NCBI RefSeq assembly: GCF_002775205.1
Contig: NC_036458.1
Location: 186,001 to 250,000, forward strand
DNA: 64,000 bases
From: Xiphophorus maculatus
Taxonomy: Eukaryota; Chordata; Actinopteri; Cyprinodontiformes; Poeciliidae
Direction of reading: 5' to 3'
In this document: piece after piece, positions 1 through 13,400 of the stretch
Layout of the letters: each line of letters opens with the position of its first letter
Numbering within the stretch: position 1 is the stretch's first letter
Made by a program: the position numbers and the translations under genes
The notes under the pieces: generated by a model
The model's database searches: none
What the model saw: only the letters and a program-made list of their open reading frames with translations
Told to the model about the DNA's origin: nothing

Positions 1-285
1 GTTGCATCACTTTCCCATACAGCTTCTTGTGCAAAGTGTGCTGAATTATTGAATGATGCACAGTGACACCATCTGCAGCAAGAAGATGCTGCAGGTTTTT
101 GGAGGTGGTCTGTGGGTTGTCTTTGACAGTTCTCACCATTCTTCTGCTCTGCCTCTGATATTTTTCTTGGCCTGCCACTTCTGGGCTTACCAAGAACTGC
201 CCCCATATGTTCCTCACAGTGGAAACTGACAGTTTAAATCTCTTAGACAACTTTTTGTATCCTTCCCCTAAACAACTATGTTGAA
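1..285 (-). mobile_element. Tc1/mariner transposase N-terminal fragment
   Basis: Read on the minus strand, this stretch encodes the helix-turn-helix half of a Tc1-type transposase. Recognisable pieces are a GYKKLSKRF-like first helix region, a GKPRSGRPRKISEAE linker typical of Tc1 (the GRPR motif), and MVRTVKDNPQTTSKNLQ followed by ADGVTVHHSIIQ. The pieces sit in different frames, so at least two frameshifts are present, and the window edge cuts off the catalytic half. It is a dead remnant. The family assignment rests on the paired HTH plus GRPR motif known for Tc1 elements. Confidence 0.75.
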
Positions 286-336
286 CAATCTTTGTTTAAT
301 TAAGATTAATAGGGGTGCCACTTTTTCATATACATA

Positions 337-825
<489 letters not shown>

Positions 826-894
826 TGGCTGTGGATCTCAGCCATGGAGCTCCACCGTGTTTTGTATTTCCAACTATGCTAAAAGGTGCAACAA

Positions 895-992
895 TGAGTT
901 TAAACTTTAAATGAGTTGATTCTCATGGTTGGCTCTGGATATTTCTGAGATATTTTTGGCTTCAAATCGCTGTGTTTGATAACAGTAATTAA
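895..992 (+). repeat. Direct duplication, unit 1
   Basis: A segment of about 98 bp starting TGAGTTTAAACTTTAAATGA. It is repeated with a few substitutions at 3438-3534 in the same orientation. The two units flank the Tol2-like element. Confidence 0.8.
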
Positions 993-1251
993 TAAATCAG
1001 CCTGTGTTTGGATGTACTCACCACTTGAAGCTGGCTTTCAAAGCGTGATCTGGAGATTAATCGTTTCTAATTTTTTGTGTACCTGTTCTGATGCTTTAAA
1101 ATTAACATCCATATTTTGACAGCTCCCTGCTTCTTGTTCATCCAAGGAAGCCTACCCCAACTCATCAGTTTTTACCCAAAGCGCAGGATCGCAGTCCAGA
1201 TTATCCATGGTCATTGTTGCACCTGGTGAAGAAGTTCGCCCTTCCTGTAAC

Positions 1252-2785
1252 CAGTGTTGTATAAAGTACTGAAATCTCAGAGTCAAGTAAAAGTATAAGT
1301 ACCTCTCCAAAATATGACTTTGGTAAAAGTCCAAGTCACTGACTGAAATGTTACTTGAGTTAAAGTCTTAAAGTATCTGAAACTTCTTGTACTTAAGTAT
1401 GGAAATTACTGTAAAAATGGATGTACTCAAGTAATGTAATGAAAAGTACAAGTAAAAAGTAAAACAAAGCAAATGCAGTTTGAATGACATTTTTTATATT
1501 TTGGTAAACTTGTCAAATACACTTAAAATAATGTACCCAACCAAGTGCAGGCAAAATTAAACCTGCTAATAGATATACCTGCAGGCATCATTTAGTTAAG
1601 AAAATTAGGTGCTTTACCTATAGCACAAGGTTAACTTAACCTGCTTTACAACTGAACCAGCTTCTTAGTATACCCTCCAGGACAGAAAATACAAAGTTTT
1701 TGTAAGCCTTAAGTTTTCCCTTCAAGTAAGGTCAGTGCTGAAAATGAGAAAAATAAATAGTACAGAAAATGCGGCCAACATGAAGAAAAAGAGCTGTTAC
1801 GATTACTCTACTTCACAAATCAGTGAATCAGTCAATGCTACAGTCAGTAGGTGGTGCACACAACTGGTCATTATGCAAAAGAAAAAAAGAATTGGGAGGT
1901 AAATGCAGCTTATTGGCATCTGTAAACCTGGTTTTGAACTTGCATGCCTTTCCTATATTCGTTAAATTTAGTCTAAATTGCTATCGCTATGGCTTCTGTC
2001 CCCCCTTGAACAGAGGAGTCTAGGTAGCCTGATACAGTCAACATTAGGCCTAAGCTAAATACACCACGTGTGGAACTGAAACAATGCCAAACAAAGTTCA
2101 TTTATGGTCAACGTTTCACAATACAGTAGTGCCTAGTGACCAAGCTATAGTTACTGAAACAGGAGGATTATAACCATTTCATAAAACGTTACCTCGATGT
2201 GTTTCTTCAAGTTGGACGGGGAGTTTTTGTAAGATAGAATTTCCACATCTTCGGGCAGGAATAACATACACTGCATGCGGTACGACGAATCTTTAACGCC
2301 CACGAAAGAGTATATTGTGTTTAAATAAGGCCATGGGCTCTCATCACCAGCTGGTGGTTCCCCTGGAGCCGTGTCCGACTTAGTTGCAGTCGTTGTGGTC
2401 TCCGTCTCCTCCTCCATGTGGCTGCTGCTGATTGCGAGACTTGCTTTGTGTTTAATGGGAGAAGCAAAACAGGTGTATCCTATTGGAGGTGATGAACAAG
2501 CCCAGGCAAGTAGGCTACGGACTTTGTTTGGTAGCCTACTTGCTACTTGCTAATCAGTAGGTGGGGTCAAAACACTTTGTTTCTCTCTCTCGCTTTTTTG
2601 TAACGAGTAACTAAACCACACATTGAAAATGTATCGGAGTAAAAGTACGCAATTAAGTTCGGAAATATAGTGAAGTAAAAGTGAAAGTCATCAAAAATTT
2701 TCATACTCGAGGAAAGTATGAAGTACTCCAAAATATACTTAAGTAAAGTAGTGAAGTATTTTTACTTCGTTACTATACAACACTG
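1252..2785 (-). mobile_element. Tol2-like hAT element, copy A (internally deleted)
   Basis: A 1534-bp element with terminal inverted repeats (CAGTGTTGTATAAAGTACT at the left, the reverse complement of CAGTGTTGTATAGTAACG at the right). Perfect 8-bp target duplications CCTGTAAC lie at 1244-1251 and 2786-2793, as expected for hAT insertion. The only coding part is a transposase first exon on the minus strand near the right end; the catalytic domain is absent. It is nearly identical along its length to the inverted copy at 29160-30707. Confidence 0.9.
2193..2417 (-). pseudogene. Tol2-like transposase first exon (BED-type finger, broken)
   Basis: An open first exon of 75 codons starts MEEETETTTTATKSD and ends at a GTAACG splice donor. 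WPYL, GVKDSSYRMQC, LPEDVEI and SPSNLKKHIE match the pattern of the N-terminal BED zinc finger of Tol2-family transposases. The second zinc cysteine expected after MQC is Phe (CMLF where the family has CxxC). No later exon is present in the element, so no transposase can be made. Confidence 0.75.
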
Positions 2786-2793
2786 CCTGTAAC

Positions 2794-4326
2794 ACCTCAG
2801 GCACCAGATCAGACACAGCTCCAGGTTCTAGTGGGACTGTAGAGCTGCTGTAGCAAGACTAATGTTTTGAGAAACTGAGAGGGATGATGGTTCTGTCCTA
2901 TGTCCAATATGAGGTTTAAAAAAATCCTGTTGGCTCAGATATTTTCTTCATCACTTCTCTGTCACGCTCTTCTTTTTCTTTCATTCCTGCGCTCCGCTGT
3001 CATACTTTCTGTTGTCCACCATCATGAGAAATCACTCCCTGATGCCCCTTCCCAAAGCGTAAGACGCGTCAAACTTAGACCAATAATAATCAAGCATTCA
3101 TGATGAAACAAATCAGGCAGTTTTTCAAGAACACTGCCAAAATCATCAAAATCAGCCAGTGATAAAATTAAGCCACTCTGACCTTATTCATTCACAAAAA
3201 TACAAAGCATCTTTAGGGGCCCCCACATTGCTGGGGCCATAGGCTGCAGCTCCAGTAAGCCCATGCTAAAAGAATAAAAAAAGCCAAGATAAAGGTTTGT
3301 TTTAATGTGCCTAGATAATGTAATGAAATGTAAAAAAATTGTAAAGCTGTTCATAGAAAATTAGCTTGATAGCAACCTGGAATGGTCCAGTTCAACAGCC
3401 AAACATTTATGCTAGGGTGTTTGTGTTTGTGTGAAACTGAGTTTAAACTTTAAATGAGTTGATTCTCATGGTTGACTCTGGATATTTCTGAGATATTTTT
3501 GGCTTCAAACCACCTTGTTTGATAACAATAATTAAAACTTCTCAATGTCTGACATTGTCTAGCAAAACATTTTTAAGTCAGGTTTACATGGCTGCTACAT
3601 CGATGAGCTACTCTATGCTGTAGTTGGAGATATGTTGTTTGCTGCAGAGGATAATCATTTTGTGGTTAAAACAAACAGTATTTTTACATCAACTTCTAAG
3701 TTATGTGAAATTTCTGTTAAAATGATTTGAAGGCTCAGAATCAGTCCAGTACCAATCAACATTCTGAGGGGAGAAAGACTCACCTGGTATAAATTACATT
3801 TTTAGGTATTGTAGTAACGCTTAAGAGAAATTTATTTAATCAAAGAATGTCATGAATATGTGTGTATGTATTCCATCTTAGGTTTGGCTACACTGATTGC
3901 AGTTTTCTGGCCGATCTCTGGTTACCAATCTTTAAAAAACCTGACCTGCTGATTTTGATTTTGACTGATATGAAACTTTTTGCCTGAAATGTTGCTAAAT
4001 ATAGCAAGAAAGTCGGTGAGTTGGCAACAGTGTTAACTGCAAATGTGCAAACCTGACCTGGTGGGCCGGTCTGTCAGTCACACCTCTCACTGGGTTCAGG
4101 TGAGCTGAGCCACAACAGGCGGCTCAGCTAACATAAGAATGTGTGGATTTCACACTGAAAAATATAGTTTCTTAAACTCTTTGACCCTTTATTCATACAG
4201 TGAAGATGAGTCCATCAAACATTGTAATGATACAGGAGCAAGTTTTAAGAAAAGAGAAATCTGACTGAGTGAACCTTCACTAACAGCTGTATATGTTTTT
4301 TTCAGTAACCCAGGCTTGTCTTTCAG
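2794..4326. other. Intergenic or intron-1 sequence, no gene seen
   Basis: No coding exon was recognised here. The lin7b first exon (about 12 residues in vertebrates) was looked for and not found between 1 and 4326, so it probably lies upstream. The only structured item is the second unit of the direct duplication at 3438-3534. Confidence 0.6.
3438..3534 (+). repeat. Direct duplication, unit 2
   Basis: Partner of 895-992; same orientation, about 97 bp, a few mismatches, with no hAT hallmarks of its own. Confidence 0.8.
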
Positions 4327-4445
4327 ATGTGTGCAGGGTGATTGAGCTGCTGGACCGGCTGCAGAGAACCGGGGAGTTGCCGCCTCCCAAACTGCAGGCC
4401 CTACAGAGAGTTCTGCAAAGCAAATTCTGTGCTGCCATCAGGGAG
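4327..4445 (+). CDS. lin7b: lin7b exon 2 (L27 domain, first half)
   Basis: Flanked by acceptor TTTCAG and donor GTACAC. It encodes [18 protein letters not shown] onward to AAIRE and begins in phase needing one base from the preceding exon. Confidence 0.93.
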
Positions 4446-7400
4446 GTACACTTGATGAATGTGTAGGCTCATGTAATATGGTCTGACCTTAAAGCTTTTA
4501 TTTATTTTGTCTGAGTTCAAACTACAAACTTCAATGCATTGGGGAAGGGGGCTTAACATATTTGTAAAGTCAAAAGAGAAGAATACAAGGTTAAAAAAAA
4601 ATCAAAATGTAAAAAGTGTGGCTTGCGTTTACATTCATTCCTCCTGCTCTTTGCTTAACTTCCTGTCTTTTTCAACATTTGCAAACTGGAATCTTTGTTC
4701 AGTATGCTTTTTAAATAATCTTAACTTCTAGAATTGCGCTTCTGAAGGTGCCAGTGTATTGGAGTAGTAGCTCTGTTGCTTTCATTCTGAATTTTCTTTT
4801 CTTTAAACTTTAACTCCTTCGTTTCTGGTAGAAAAACATTTTGTGGATCATTATTTGATTATTTTCTCTTGTCATCCTTGTGTAGCTGGAAGGATGTTTG
4901 CTTTTTTTTTTTTTTAGATTTGGCCATCCATAATCATAACAAAGTAGTATGGGAAGCACGAGAGCATGAACATGTTACCTGCCCAGTGTCATGCTGAATG
5001 CCCCATCCTGTCAGGTCTTAAACCTGCTGGCTGTATCAAAACCACTGAGGCACAGTTGATTTTTTACATATTTTTTATAAAAACTCCTTGTTAAGAGGCG
5101 ACCTGTAATGAAGAAAACTGTGAGAAGATGGTCACAAAAAGCAGAAGAAGTTATGCAGAGATGTTTTGAGGTTTTGGACTGGGATATTGCGTGCAGGTCA
5201 CATGGAGAGGACATCAATGCAATACTTGTGTGTGTGACTGACTATAAACGTCTGTGTGAAAAGCACTATCCTCACCAAAACAGAGAAATGCTTCCCTAAT
5301 AAACTCGAGCTCACCGGTGATCTCAAAGAGGAGAGAAACAGGGAGTTATTGAGGAATATGTAGAAGCAGGTCAAAGTCAAAATTAAAGACAGCAAGAAGA
5401 AGTACAACAATAATCAGGTTCCAAATTAGTATACAAGTGATATTTTCTTAAATGGTCAATCCAAATGATGATCAGTATAATTTTCAAGTCATGAACTATT
5501 ACAGTACAGTATAAATGAAATTTTACTGAACAAAGCTCCCCATGAGAACAGTATTTTTTTCAAAAATAAAAAACTCAAAAGGCACTGTTCCAAATTATTA
5601 TGCACAGCAGATTTTCTAAACATTTTATGGATTATAAAGAACTGTAAATGGTCATTCTTTGAATGTGCAGCATTAAGTGGTCACATGTACTAAAATCAAA
5701 AGTTATTTTAACAGACCGAGTTAGACCCCTTCTTTGATATCACCTGCACAATTTTTGCATCCTTTGAACTTGTGAGTTTGTGGATAGTTTCTGCTTGAAT
5801 TTCTTTGTAGGATGTCAGAATACATCCTACAAAGGATGTAGGAAGCAACAGAGCTGCTGTTTTGATATGAACTGCATTCCACCCTCAGATCTTCTGCTTG
5901 AGGAAACTCCAAATATTCTCAATAGGGTTGAGGTCAGAGGAAGATGGTGACCACACCATGAGTTTCTCCCCTTTCATGCCTATAGCAGCCAATGACACAG
6001 TGGTATTCCTTGCAGCATGAGATGGTGCATTGTCATGCATGAAGATGATTTTGCTACGGACGGTACGGCTCTTCTTTTTGAACCATGAAAGAAAGTGATC
6101 AGTCAGAAAGTTCATATCCTTTGCAGAGGTCATTTTCACATCTTCAGGGACTCTGAAGGGGCCAACTAGCTCTCTTCCCATGATTTCAGCCCAAAAGAAT
6201 TACTCCACCACCTCCTTGCTGACGTCACAACTGTGTTGGGATGTGGTGGCTATCCACCACCAATCCACTACTGCGTCCATCTGGACCATCCAGGGTTGCA
6301 CAGCAGTCATCAGTGAACAAGTCTGTTTGAAAATTAATCTTCATGTACGGCTGGGTCCACTGCGACCATTTCTGCTTGTGCACACTGGTTAGGGGTGGCC
6401 AAATAGTAGGTTCATGCACTGCAAGGCTGAAGCCTTGGACATGCCCCAAATTCTGATGGCCTGTGCAAAGAAGCTGTGGGATTCTGTAGCACTTCTTAAA
6501 CACTGGAACCAAGAGATGACTACAGTGTTGAGGAAGAGATCCTGCCTGGTTTTGGTACCAAAGAAATCTCACCCATGAGTCATTAACGACACTGGACCAG
6601 ATGACATATATAGCATGACATACCAGATTATGAAATTCCTGTTGGCCCACCTGAGTAAGCATAAAAGCACATATGAGAACCCCCAGCAAGTGACAGGGGA
6701 ATTTCCATTTGAATACTGAATTGGAATTAAAGATGCCATGGTATACCTGGCACTGTGATGGACTGGCGACCTGTCCAGGGTGTAACCCACCTCTTGCCCG
6801 TGTCGTAAAAACTGGCATAGGGTTGTGAGATCTTTCCAGGTACACGCAGAAAACAGAGCATAAAGGCTTGAGAGAAATAAGTAATCTTGGAGTTTGATTT
6901 AAGTATAATTAAACATAAAACATATAAACACTGAATGATTTTCTGAAATGTATTTTTGTATTTTAATCTGTAATGCTTATACAAACATGATGATTATGAT
7001 TGATAATTATGTATGTGATTTACAGTCATGATTAATAATTGATAATGGATTATAGGAATGTGTTGATTTAACATCATACTTAAAGTTATTATGAATGTAA
7101 ACGATAAAATGATTGTGTTAATGATTTATAATGAATTAACAGAAATGTGTTGATTTAAAAAGATGGAATTAAAGTAATAAGTGAGGTCCTGTTCCCAGGC
7201 TGTGTCGCAATAGGCAAGCTGAGCAGAGCAGAGAAGCAGGAGAATTTTGGGGAAGTACAATTGCGAAAGTCGTCAGATGGCCTTGCAAAAAGGGGAAGTT
7301 CACATAATGTTTGGCGCTGTGAGTCACGCAAGGGCTGATGGTTGGGAAAGGTTGGGACTTTCCACAGACTCATCGAACGTTCAAGAAGTCACGTACACCA

Positions 7401-10400
7401 TCTCCCCCATACACAACAATGGGCTGAGATAGTATAAAAGACGGCAGAAAGAGGAAGAAACCGCTCTTAGTCCGCAGCGCCAAGACGAATCAACAAGAGG
7501 ATGCAGAGGAAACATCAGCAGAGGACCGCACCCTAGAGCCACGGGGAAGTTGAGACTTCGCGCTGCCAAGAAGGGACAAGATCCATCAGCCCCCAGCCCC
7601 GGCTCCTGATTCTACCGCCGACTCTGCCTCAACCCAACGATCTCAAACCAACCGCAACGGACTTGGAGAAAAGACAAAGATCCCGGGAGGGATGAAGAAT
7701 TGGATGTTCAAAGGACAAGGACCAATTCAGCTTTGCTTCTATTCTAAAGAGGATTTTACTACACAAAGACAAAGATTCTGAACCAAGGAATTAAAGACTT
7801 CTGTTGCCAAGATCAACTGCCATCTTGAACTGCTCCCCAAAAGCCTCTCTCAGTTTACTAGTGACACAGGTCAGGGAAGGGAGTTAGGATGAAATGTTTG
7901 GTTTATGTTGATTTTATTATTTTAAATTAGAAATGTAATCTCTAATAATTAATCTGTATGTCACTTATCCCTGCTAAAGCTTGCTTAATAAAATATATCT
8001 TTTTAAAATTTTGTAGAGGTTGGTGGACATTGAAATTAATTGGGTCATTGGTTATTTTAGTTTCTCCAATTAAAGTAAAATTAGTGTACATGATTCCAGT
8101 AATGTGGTGGCTTCGGACTTTCCTTTAGTGAGTATAAAAATAACGACCCTGGGACTTGAATCTAAGTCACTAAATCTAATCTAGCCGTTTCCAAGTGCAG
8201 GTTATTTAAGAGAGGGGGCTACCATTAACAGAAGTGGTTGTTGGGAATTCGCAGCTGTGAGGGCTACTCAGTTGACTGTTCCTTAACTGTAGAGGGTCGT
8301 AACTTCTGGATCGAAGGTAGTTAGAGCTAGACAAGCCTCTCTCGCCACCAGTTAAACAGGTTATCTCTCATAACCTGAATATCTCTAAGACCTGGTTCTG
8401 GACCTGTTAGACAGAGAACTGGTCAGTAGTCAGCTCAGAGGAGTTGTGAGGAGTGGGCGGGGCTGACTATTGCTAGAGTAACGAACACCCGTTAACTGCT
8501 GGAGATAGGCACCAGCACCCCTGGCAACCCCACTAGGAATAAGCATGTATGATAATGGATGAATTGATGGATCATACACATGTTTAACCAACCTTCTCTC
8601 ATCTGGTCAAAGGAGGCAGCACTGTGAGAATCATGTTCTCCAGTGCATTTAATGCAATTCAGTCTAATTTGCTTTGTCAAAACTCAAGGTAATCAGGTGA
8701 CAAAAAGACCGCAGCTTGAGCGACTGAAGGATTGTGTGTCTAACCAGGTGGTCAGCAGAACAGGAGCACTACAGAGAAGTGTACTCATTTTCACTTTGTC
8801 TACTTCAGACTTCCAGAACCTAAAATAATATGAGTTACAACATTTAATTTTCTTTTGGGATTAATAAAGTATTTTTGAATATGAACTGAACTTGAAGTTA
8901 GATTTGGCTTAAATGTCATGTGATAAAAATTTGTCAATCTAAGAAAGTCAAACCAACTGCATTAAGTTGTTAATTGAAAAGGACCCATAGAATACAAATC
9001 CAAGCCACTTTCTGCCAGAGGCCTTTTCTTGTTAAGGTGCTGTCCCAACATGAAGATTGCTGCAAAGTCAGTGATTCAATGCAATCTGCTGCGTTTTATT
9101 TTTATTTTTTTAACTAAGGTCGATTGCAGTGTTTTATACCTAGTATACAGCACAGCTATGTATTGATGACTGTATTGAATTAATTATATATTAATTGACT
9201 GCAAAGTGCTAAAGAAGTTATTTATGAATTAATTTGGAAAGAAAAAGTACCAACCACAAATTCACTGCCTTCCACTTAGTAATTCTGCACTTTTCACATA
9301 AAGTCCCAAGAAAATCCCATGTTTACAGCTATTATAGTACAAAATGAAATTTGTGAATGCTTCCACAAAGCACTCTGCATGTATCCTTCACATTTTACCA
9401 TGTTCTTTTTTAATTTTCTTTTGTCGTTTTTTTTAGGTATATGAGCAGCTATATGACACACTGGATATTGCCGGAGGTCCAGAGGTCCGAGCCCAAGCAA
9501 CAGCCAAGGTATTGTCAACACAATCCACACAATACCCTATTGTTTATATACATAAATTATGAAAATCAGACATTGCTTTTGAATTGTGGTTCAACAGAAT
9601 CATTTAAAAAAATAATAATTAATGAGACAGGTCTAGATTGTCTCATTAATTTGCTTCAACCTTTTAAAACAACCTTCAATCTTTGCTATCAAATGATGTC
9701 AATGATACTACCTGTCCTCTGTTGAGGATTAGCAGCGGTCTAATCCTCAACAGAGGCAAGTGCATCTTCGATTACATCAGATTGAGATACTTTGACATGT
9801 GATCACCAAAACAGGAATTAAACTGTACTCGAAAGGTCCAGTTTTCAAGTGAAGAAGATGATATGTATATCTTCTACCTTCTATCACTAGAAGATATAGT
9901 GATAGTATAGCATCCATACCTGATGCTTTGTGGATTTCTGATGAAATTTATACCAAACTATGCAACCTTATCAGAACCTCTAAAGACGGTGAGTAGGAAG
10001 GGATAAGCATGGGAGTGGACAAGTGAAACAGAAAGATAAATCCAAGTAACGAAAGAAGGATTGGTGTGTGAGTCATGCCTATCCTCCTTTCACCTAGATG
10101 CACCAACAGTTGTAATTAGTGATGCTAGTCCAGTAGGATTAGGTGCAATTTTGCTACAGATCCAATCAGATGGACAGAACAAACCAGTAACCTGCAAGCC
10201 ATTCATGGACCCCAACAGAATGTTGCTATTCTTAGACAGAACACAGGGATTTAGGATGCGTATGTACTGTGGAACATTTTAGAACGAATTTGTAGAGAGC
10301 TAAGTTTACTCTTCAAACTGACTCTGCTCTGCAAACCTCCCCCGCAGCCCTCTTATGGTCAGTTTTAGCAAATAAACTTGGTTTGAGACAGCAATTCTAT

Positions 10401-13400
10401 GATTATAGAATAGAACACATAGTCGGAATGTCCAACGTAACATATTCATTTCACAATTTACTTTACCAGAGTCAAAGAACAACGAGTATGTGAAAATGTA
10501 TGTGGGCATAGTGCTGATAGTGCTTGCACCTCATGGCTTGCATGAGGTGCAAGCCATGAGCTTTTAGGACATAAAGCAGAAAATGACAGAGGATGACATA
10601 ATGAAGCAACTGAAAACAGGAAAATGGACAAACCCAATTTGGTCAGAGTTGCAGCCATATGTGCTGAACTGGGGAGTTCAGCACATATGTTGGACTTGTG
10701 CTGAGAGGACACAGCATGGTACTTCAAAGAGCAAGGGTGAAGGAAGCACTGTAAAGCTGACATGAGACTCATGTGGGGGAGAGGGACAGTATCTGAGGAG
10801 CAAATTTTACTGGCCCACTATGGACTTTGATGTAGAGAAACTGATCAGAAACTGTTCAACTTGTGTGCTCAATCAGCTTCTTCATGAAGATCAACGCTTG
10901 GCGTTGATCTTCATGAAGAACTACCACCAAGACCATGGACAAAGATAGGTAGATCTAGTAGGCCCTATCCACAACCAATATGTGTTAACTAGACTGGTGT
11001 GGACATGTCCCCACCAACTTTGGCCTGACGGGGACAGACCCCACTAATATTTCATGCCCCTTTTTTTCCTTTATGTGTCTGCATCTATGTAACTCGGCAG
11101 CAGCTGCATGCTGTTCAAAGCATAAACAGCCAGTTAATGCTTTTTAAAATTCCTTTGTAAAACGTAACTGGCAAGTCCGCTCAGTGATTTAGTGGGTTGG
11201 ACATCACGTGGCTTGCTGTGTGCGGCAGTGTGCCACATGCAACACCACATCCTTTGCATTGAGTCAGGAATATCAGTGGCCGGGAAAATGACACAATCAA
11301 GCAAAGAATATGAAAAAGGGACGCAAAATTTTGATATTGTCAATACTACGACAGCAAGATAAGGTCCAAGGGGTTCACATTTCACAGGTCAGTAAAAAGC
11401 TTTAATCAAAAAATATATATATTAAGAAAGTGAAAAGTAGGTTAGTTATGCTAGCTTAACTTTTATCACCTGAACATGTACTCTTGCTGAACGATTTTGT
11501 ACAGAACTACAAAATACTCTTCAAATAAATAAAGCCAATGCTGTACACAATTTCATTAAAAAATATAAAATTAATTAAGTACTGCATTGCCCATTGCAAA
11601 AAATCACTAAGCATAATATTTTGCATTGTAAATTGCCTTCTGAATTAAGCAATATTAATTCATTGCTGATGATACAAGTCTGCCCCCTTATAGCTGGTTA
11701 AAAAAAAAATTTAATAGTCTTTACTGTTTTCTTTAGAGGCTGGTTCTAGACCAAATTTACCATGTAGTCTGTGTTTTTATGGAGACAGTTAAAAAGGAAT
11801 TAAACAAAAATGGAGCAATATTTCATAATTTAATATTGTGAGCCAAAGAGCCACTTGTGTCTCCAGAGAGTCAGGTTGCAGATCCCTTTCCCATCTCTAG
11901 CAGATGGAAAGTGTGGTAATATCTCCATACAGCACTTAAAAGAGCAGTACTATAATTTTTAATTCATTAAATTAATTTTTATTAAAAATAATTTTAATGT
12001 CTTTTTAATAAGACCTTAAAAATAAAATTGTGAAGGTTGAAAAAGAATATTTTAAAAAGACATTTATTTAGTATAATTTCTTTAGAACCCTTCTTGGCCC
12101 CCGTCTAAAACCGCCCCTGGCCTGCAAGTCTGGGTCTGGTGCATTTTTGCTTAGCATGTTTTTTCTTCATTGATAAGATGTCAGATTATCCAAAATGGTA
12201 AACCACGTTAATAAAATATTAGTGAAGTAATACATTAAATCAGTGTCAGGCCGTGGAAATTATCCAATTTCACCTAATTTTTCTAAAAAGATTTTTTGAA
12301 AACTAATTTATTATCTGCAAATAATATGCCATTTTCGAGTGTCTGTGCTGTAGTAGTCACTAGCGGCGAAATCATGTAATTTCCTTATCACTAGATGGCA
12401 GTAGGTACATAGCATTGTACGTTAAAACAAGAGAATAGACCTTTTTCACGACAACCGGAAGCTGCATCTGAAAGGGCTGGGGCACTTCCTGTTTTGGTGA
12501 CTGTAATTCAAGTACAATGAAAAATGTTTCTCCTCCTCCGGTCCTTTTCATCAGCCTTACTTAATTTGCTAGCACTTTCTTTCGCTGATGCGGAGGAAAT
12601 CGCAGCGGCGAATTCACCCACTAACAAATGTGTGAAAGGAAACAAGTTCTTCCACGAAGAATATATCCACAGCTATCAAGGTAAGAAAAGACGTAGCTTA
12701 GCGAGCTAACCGATAGCTACAATATATGAACTACACAAACATCGTAATGAAGCCTAACTTAGTTTGCTAATTTACGTGAAATATTGGAGACAGACGTAGT
12801 TTAAACTTTTCAAATATATTTTGACATTCTGAAATGTATTTGCCAGTACAGTTTGTGAAAAACAGCATGCTAGAACTTAGCTATGAGATACTAGATGACG
12901 CTTAATGTTGAAACTATGCTTTACTTCTGCATGCCTGTAGTGTCAAATATTGTCGAGGGACAGGTAGTTGTCAGAGCTAGATGCTTCAGATCCACGAAGA
13001 AAAATGAGGAACCGCGCTAGCTGCAGGTTTGAAACAGTCAGAAACCGGTTGGCTCTTGTTCGTTCGAGTTCCTGTTCATATTTGACAGCTGAAGAACTTT
13101 TCCTCACGACTTCTGGACTCAGAGCTTATTCTAACATCTTCCTGTTCAGTGGTTACTATTTGTTTTCTGTTTCTGTTGCAACATAGTCTGTGTTTTTTTT
13201 CTGCTGTTGTTGAACCTTACCTTCAAACTAGAATCTATTACTTGTTTAAAGCTAAACATGCTATATGTATTGATGTATATGTGTTGCTAAAACACTTGTC
13301 TATTTTAAATATCACTGGGTGTTGGAAAAGAAAAGGCTGAATTATTGGATTATTCCTGTAGCTGTGCAGGTGGTAAAGGATTTTGCAATCATGTAGTTGC

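Larger units (their letters stand above)
6801..8487 (+). mobile_element. Solo LTR of an endogenous retrovirus-like element
   Basis: The 1687-bp insertion begins TGTCGT and ends ACGAACA (TG...CA termini with imperfect inverted ends). It is bounded by a 4-bp target duplication CCCG at 6797-6800 and 8488-8491. Removing it and one CCCG rejoins the two halves of a SINE tail. Internally there is a TATA box at 7433-7439 and an AATAAA at 7987-7992 on the + strand, which sets the orientation. No gag, pol or env sequence is present. The length is large for an LTR but within the range of complex retroviral LTRs. Confidence 0.72.
10061..10990 (+). mobile_element. Gypsy-type LTR element fragment (RNase H to integrase), decayed
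   Basis: [18 protein letters not shown] is the start of a Gypsy RNase H domain (catalytic Asp in SDAS). [10 protein letters not shown] marks its end. [20 protein letters not shown] resembles the zinc-binding start of integrase. Numerous stops and frameshifts occur, and three inverted-repeat sites (10522-10560, 10656-10689, 10878-10920) interrupt the former coding sequence. No LTR was recognised. It is a different lineage from the Gypsy at 27-36 kb. Confidence 0.7.

Noticed and set aside
1823..2023. 66-codon open frame in Tol2-like copy A, also present in copy B
   Set aside because: It shares no features with transposases, lies in intron-like sequence, and is conserved only because the two element copies are near-identical.
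12391..12405. CTCF-like CTAGATGGCAGTAGG word
   Set aside because: A single partial match without conservation data is too weak to call.
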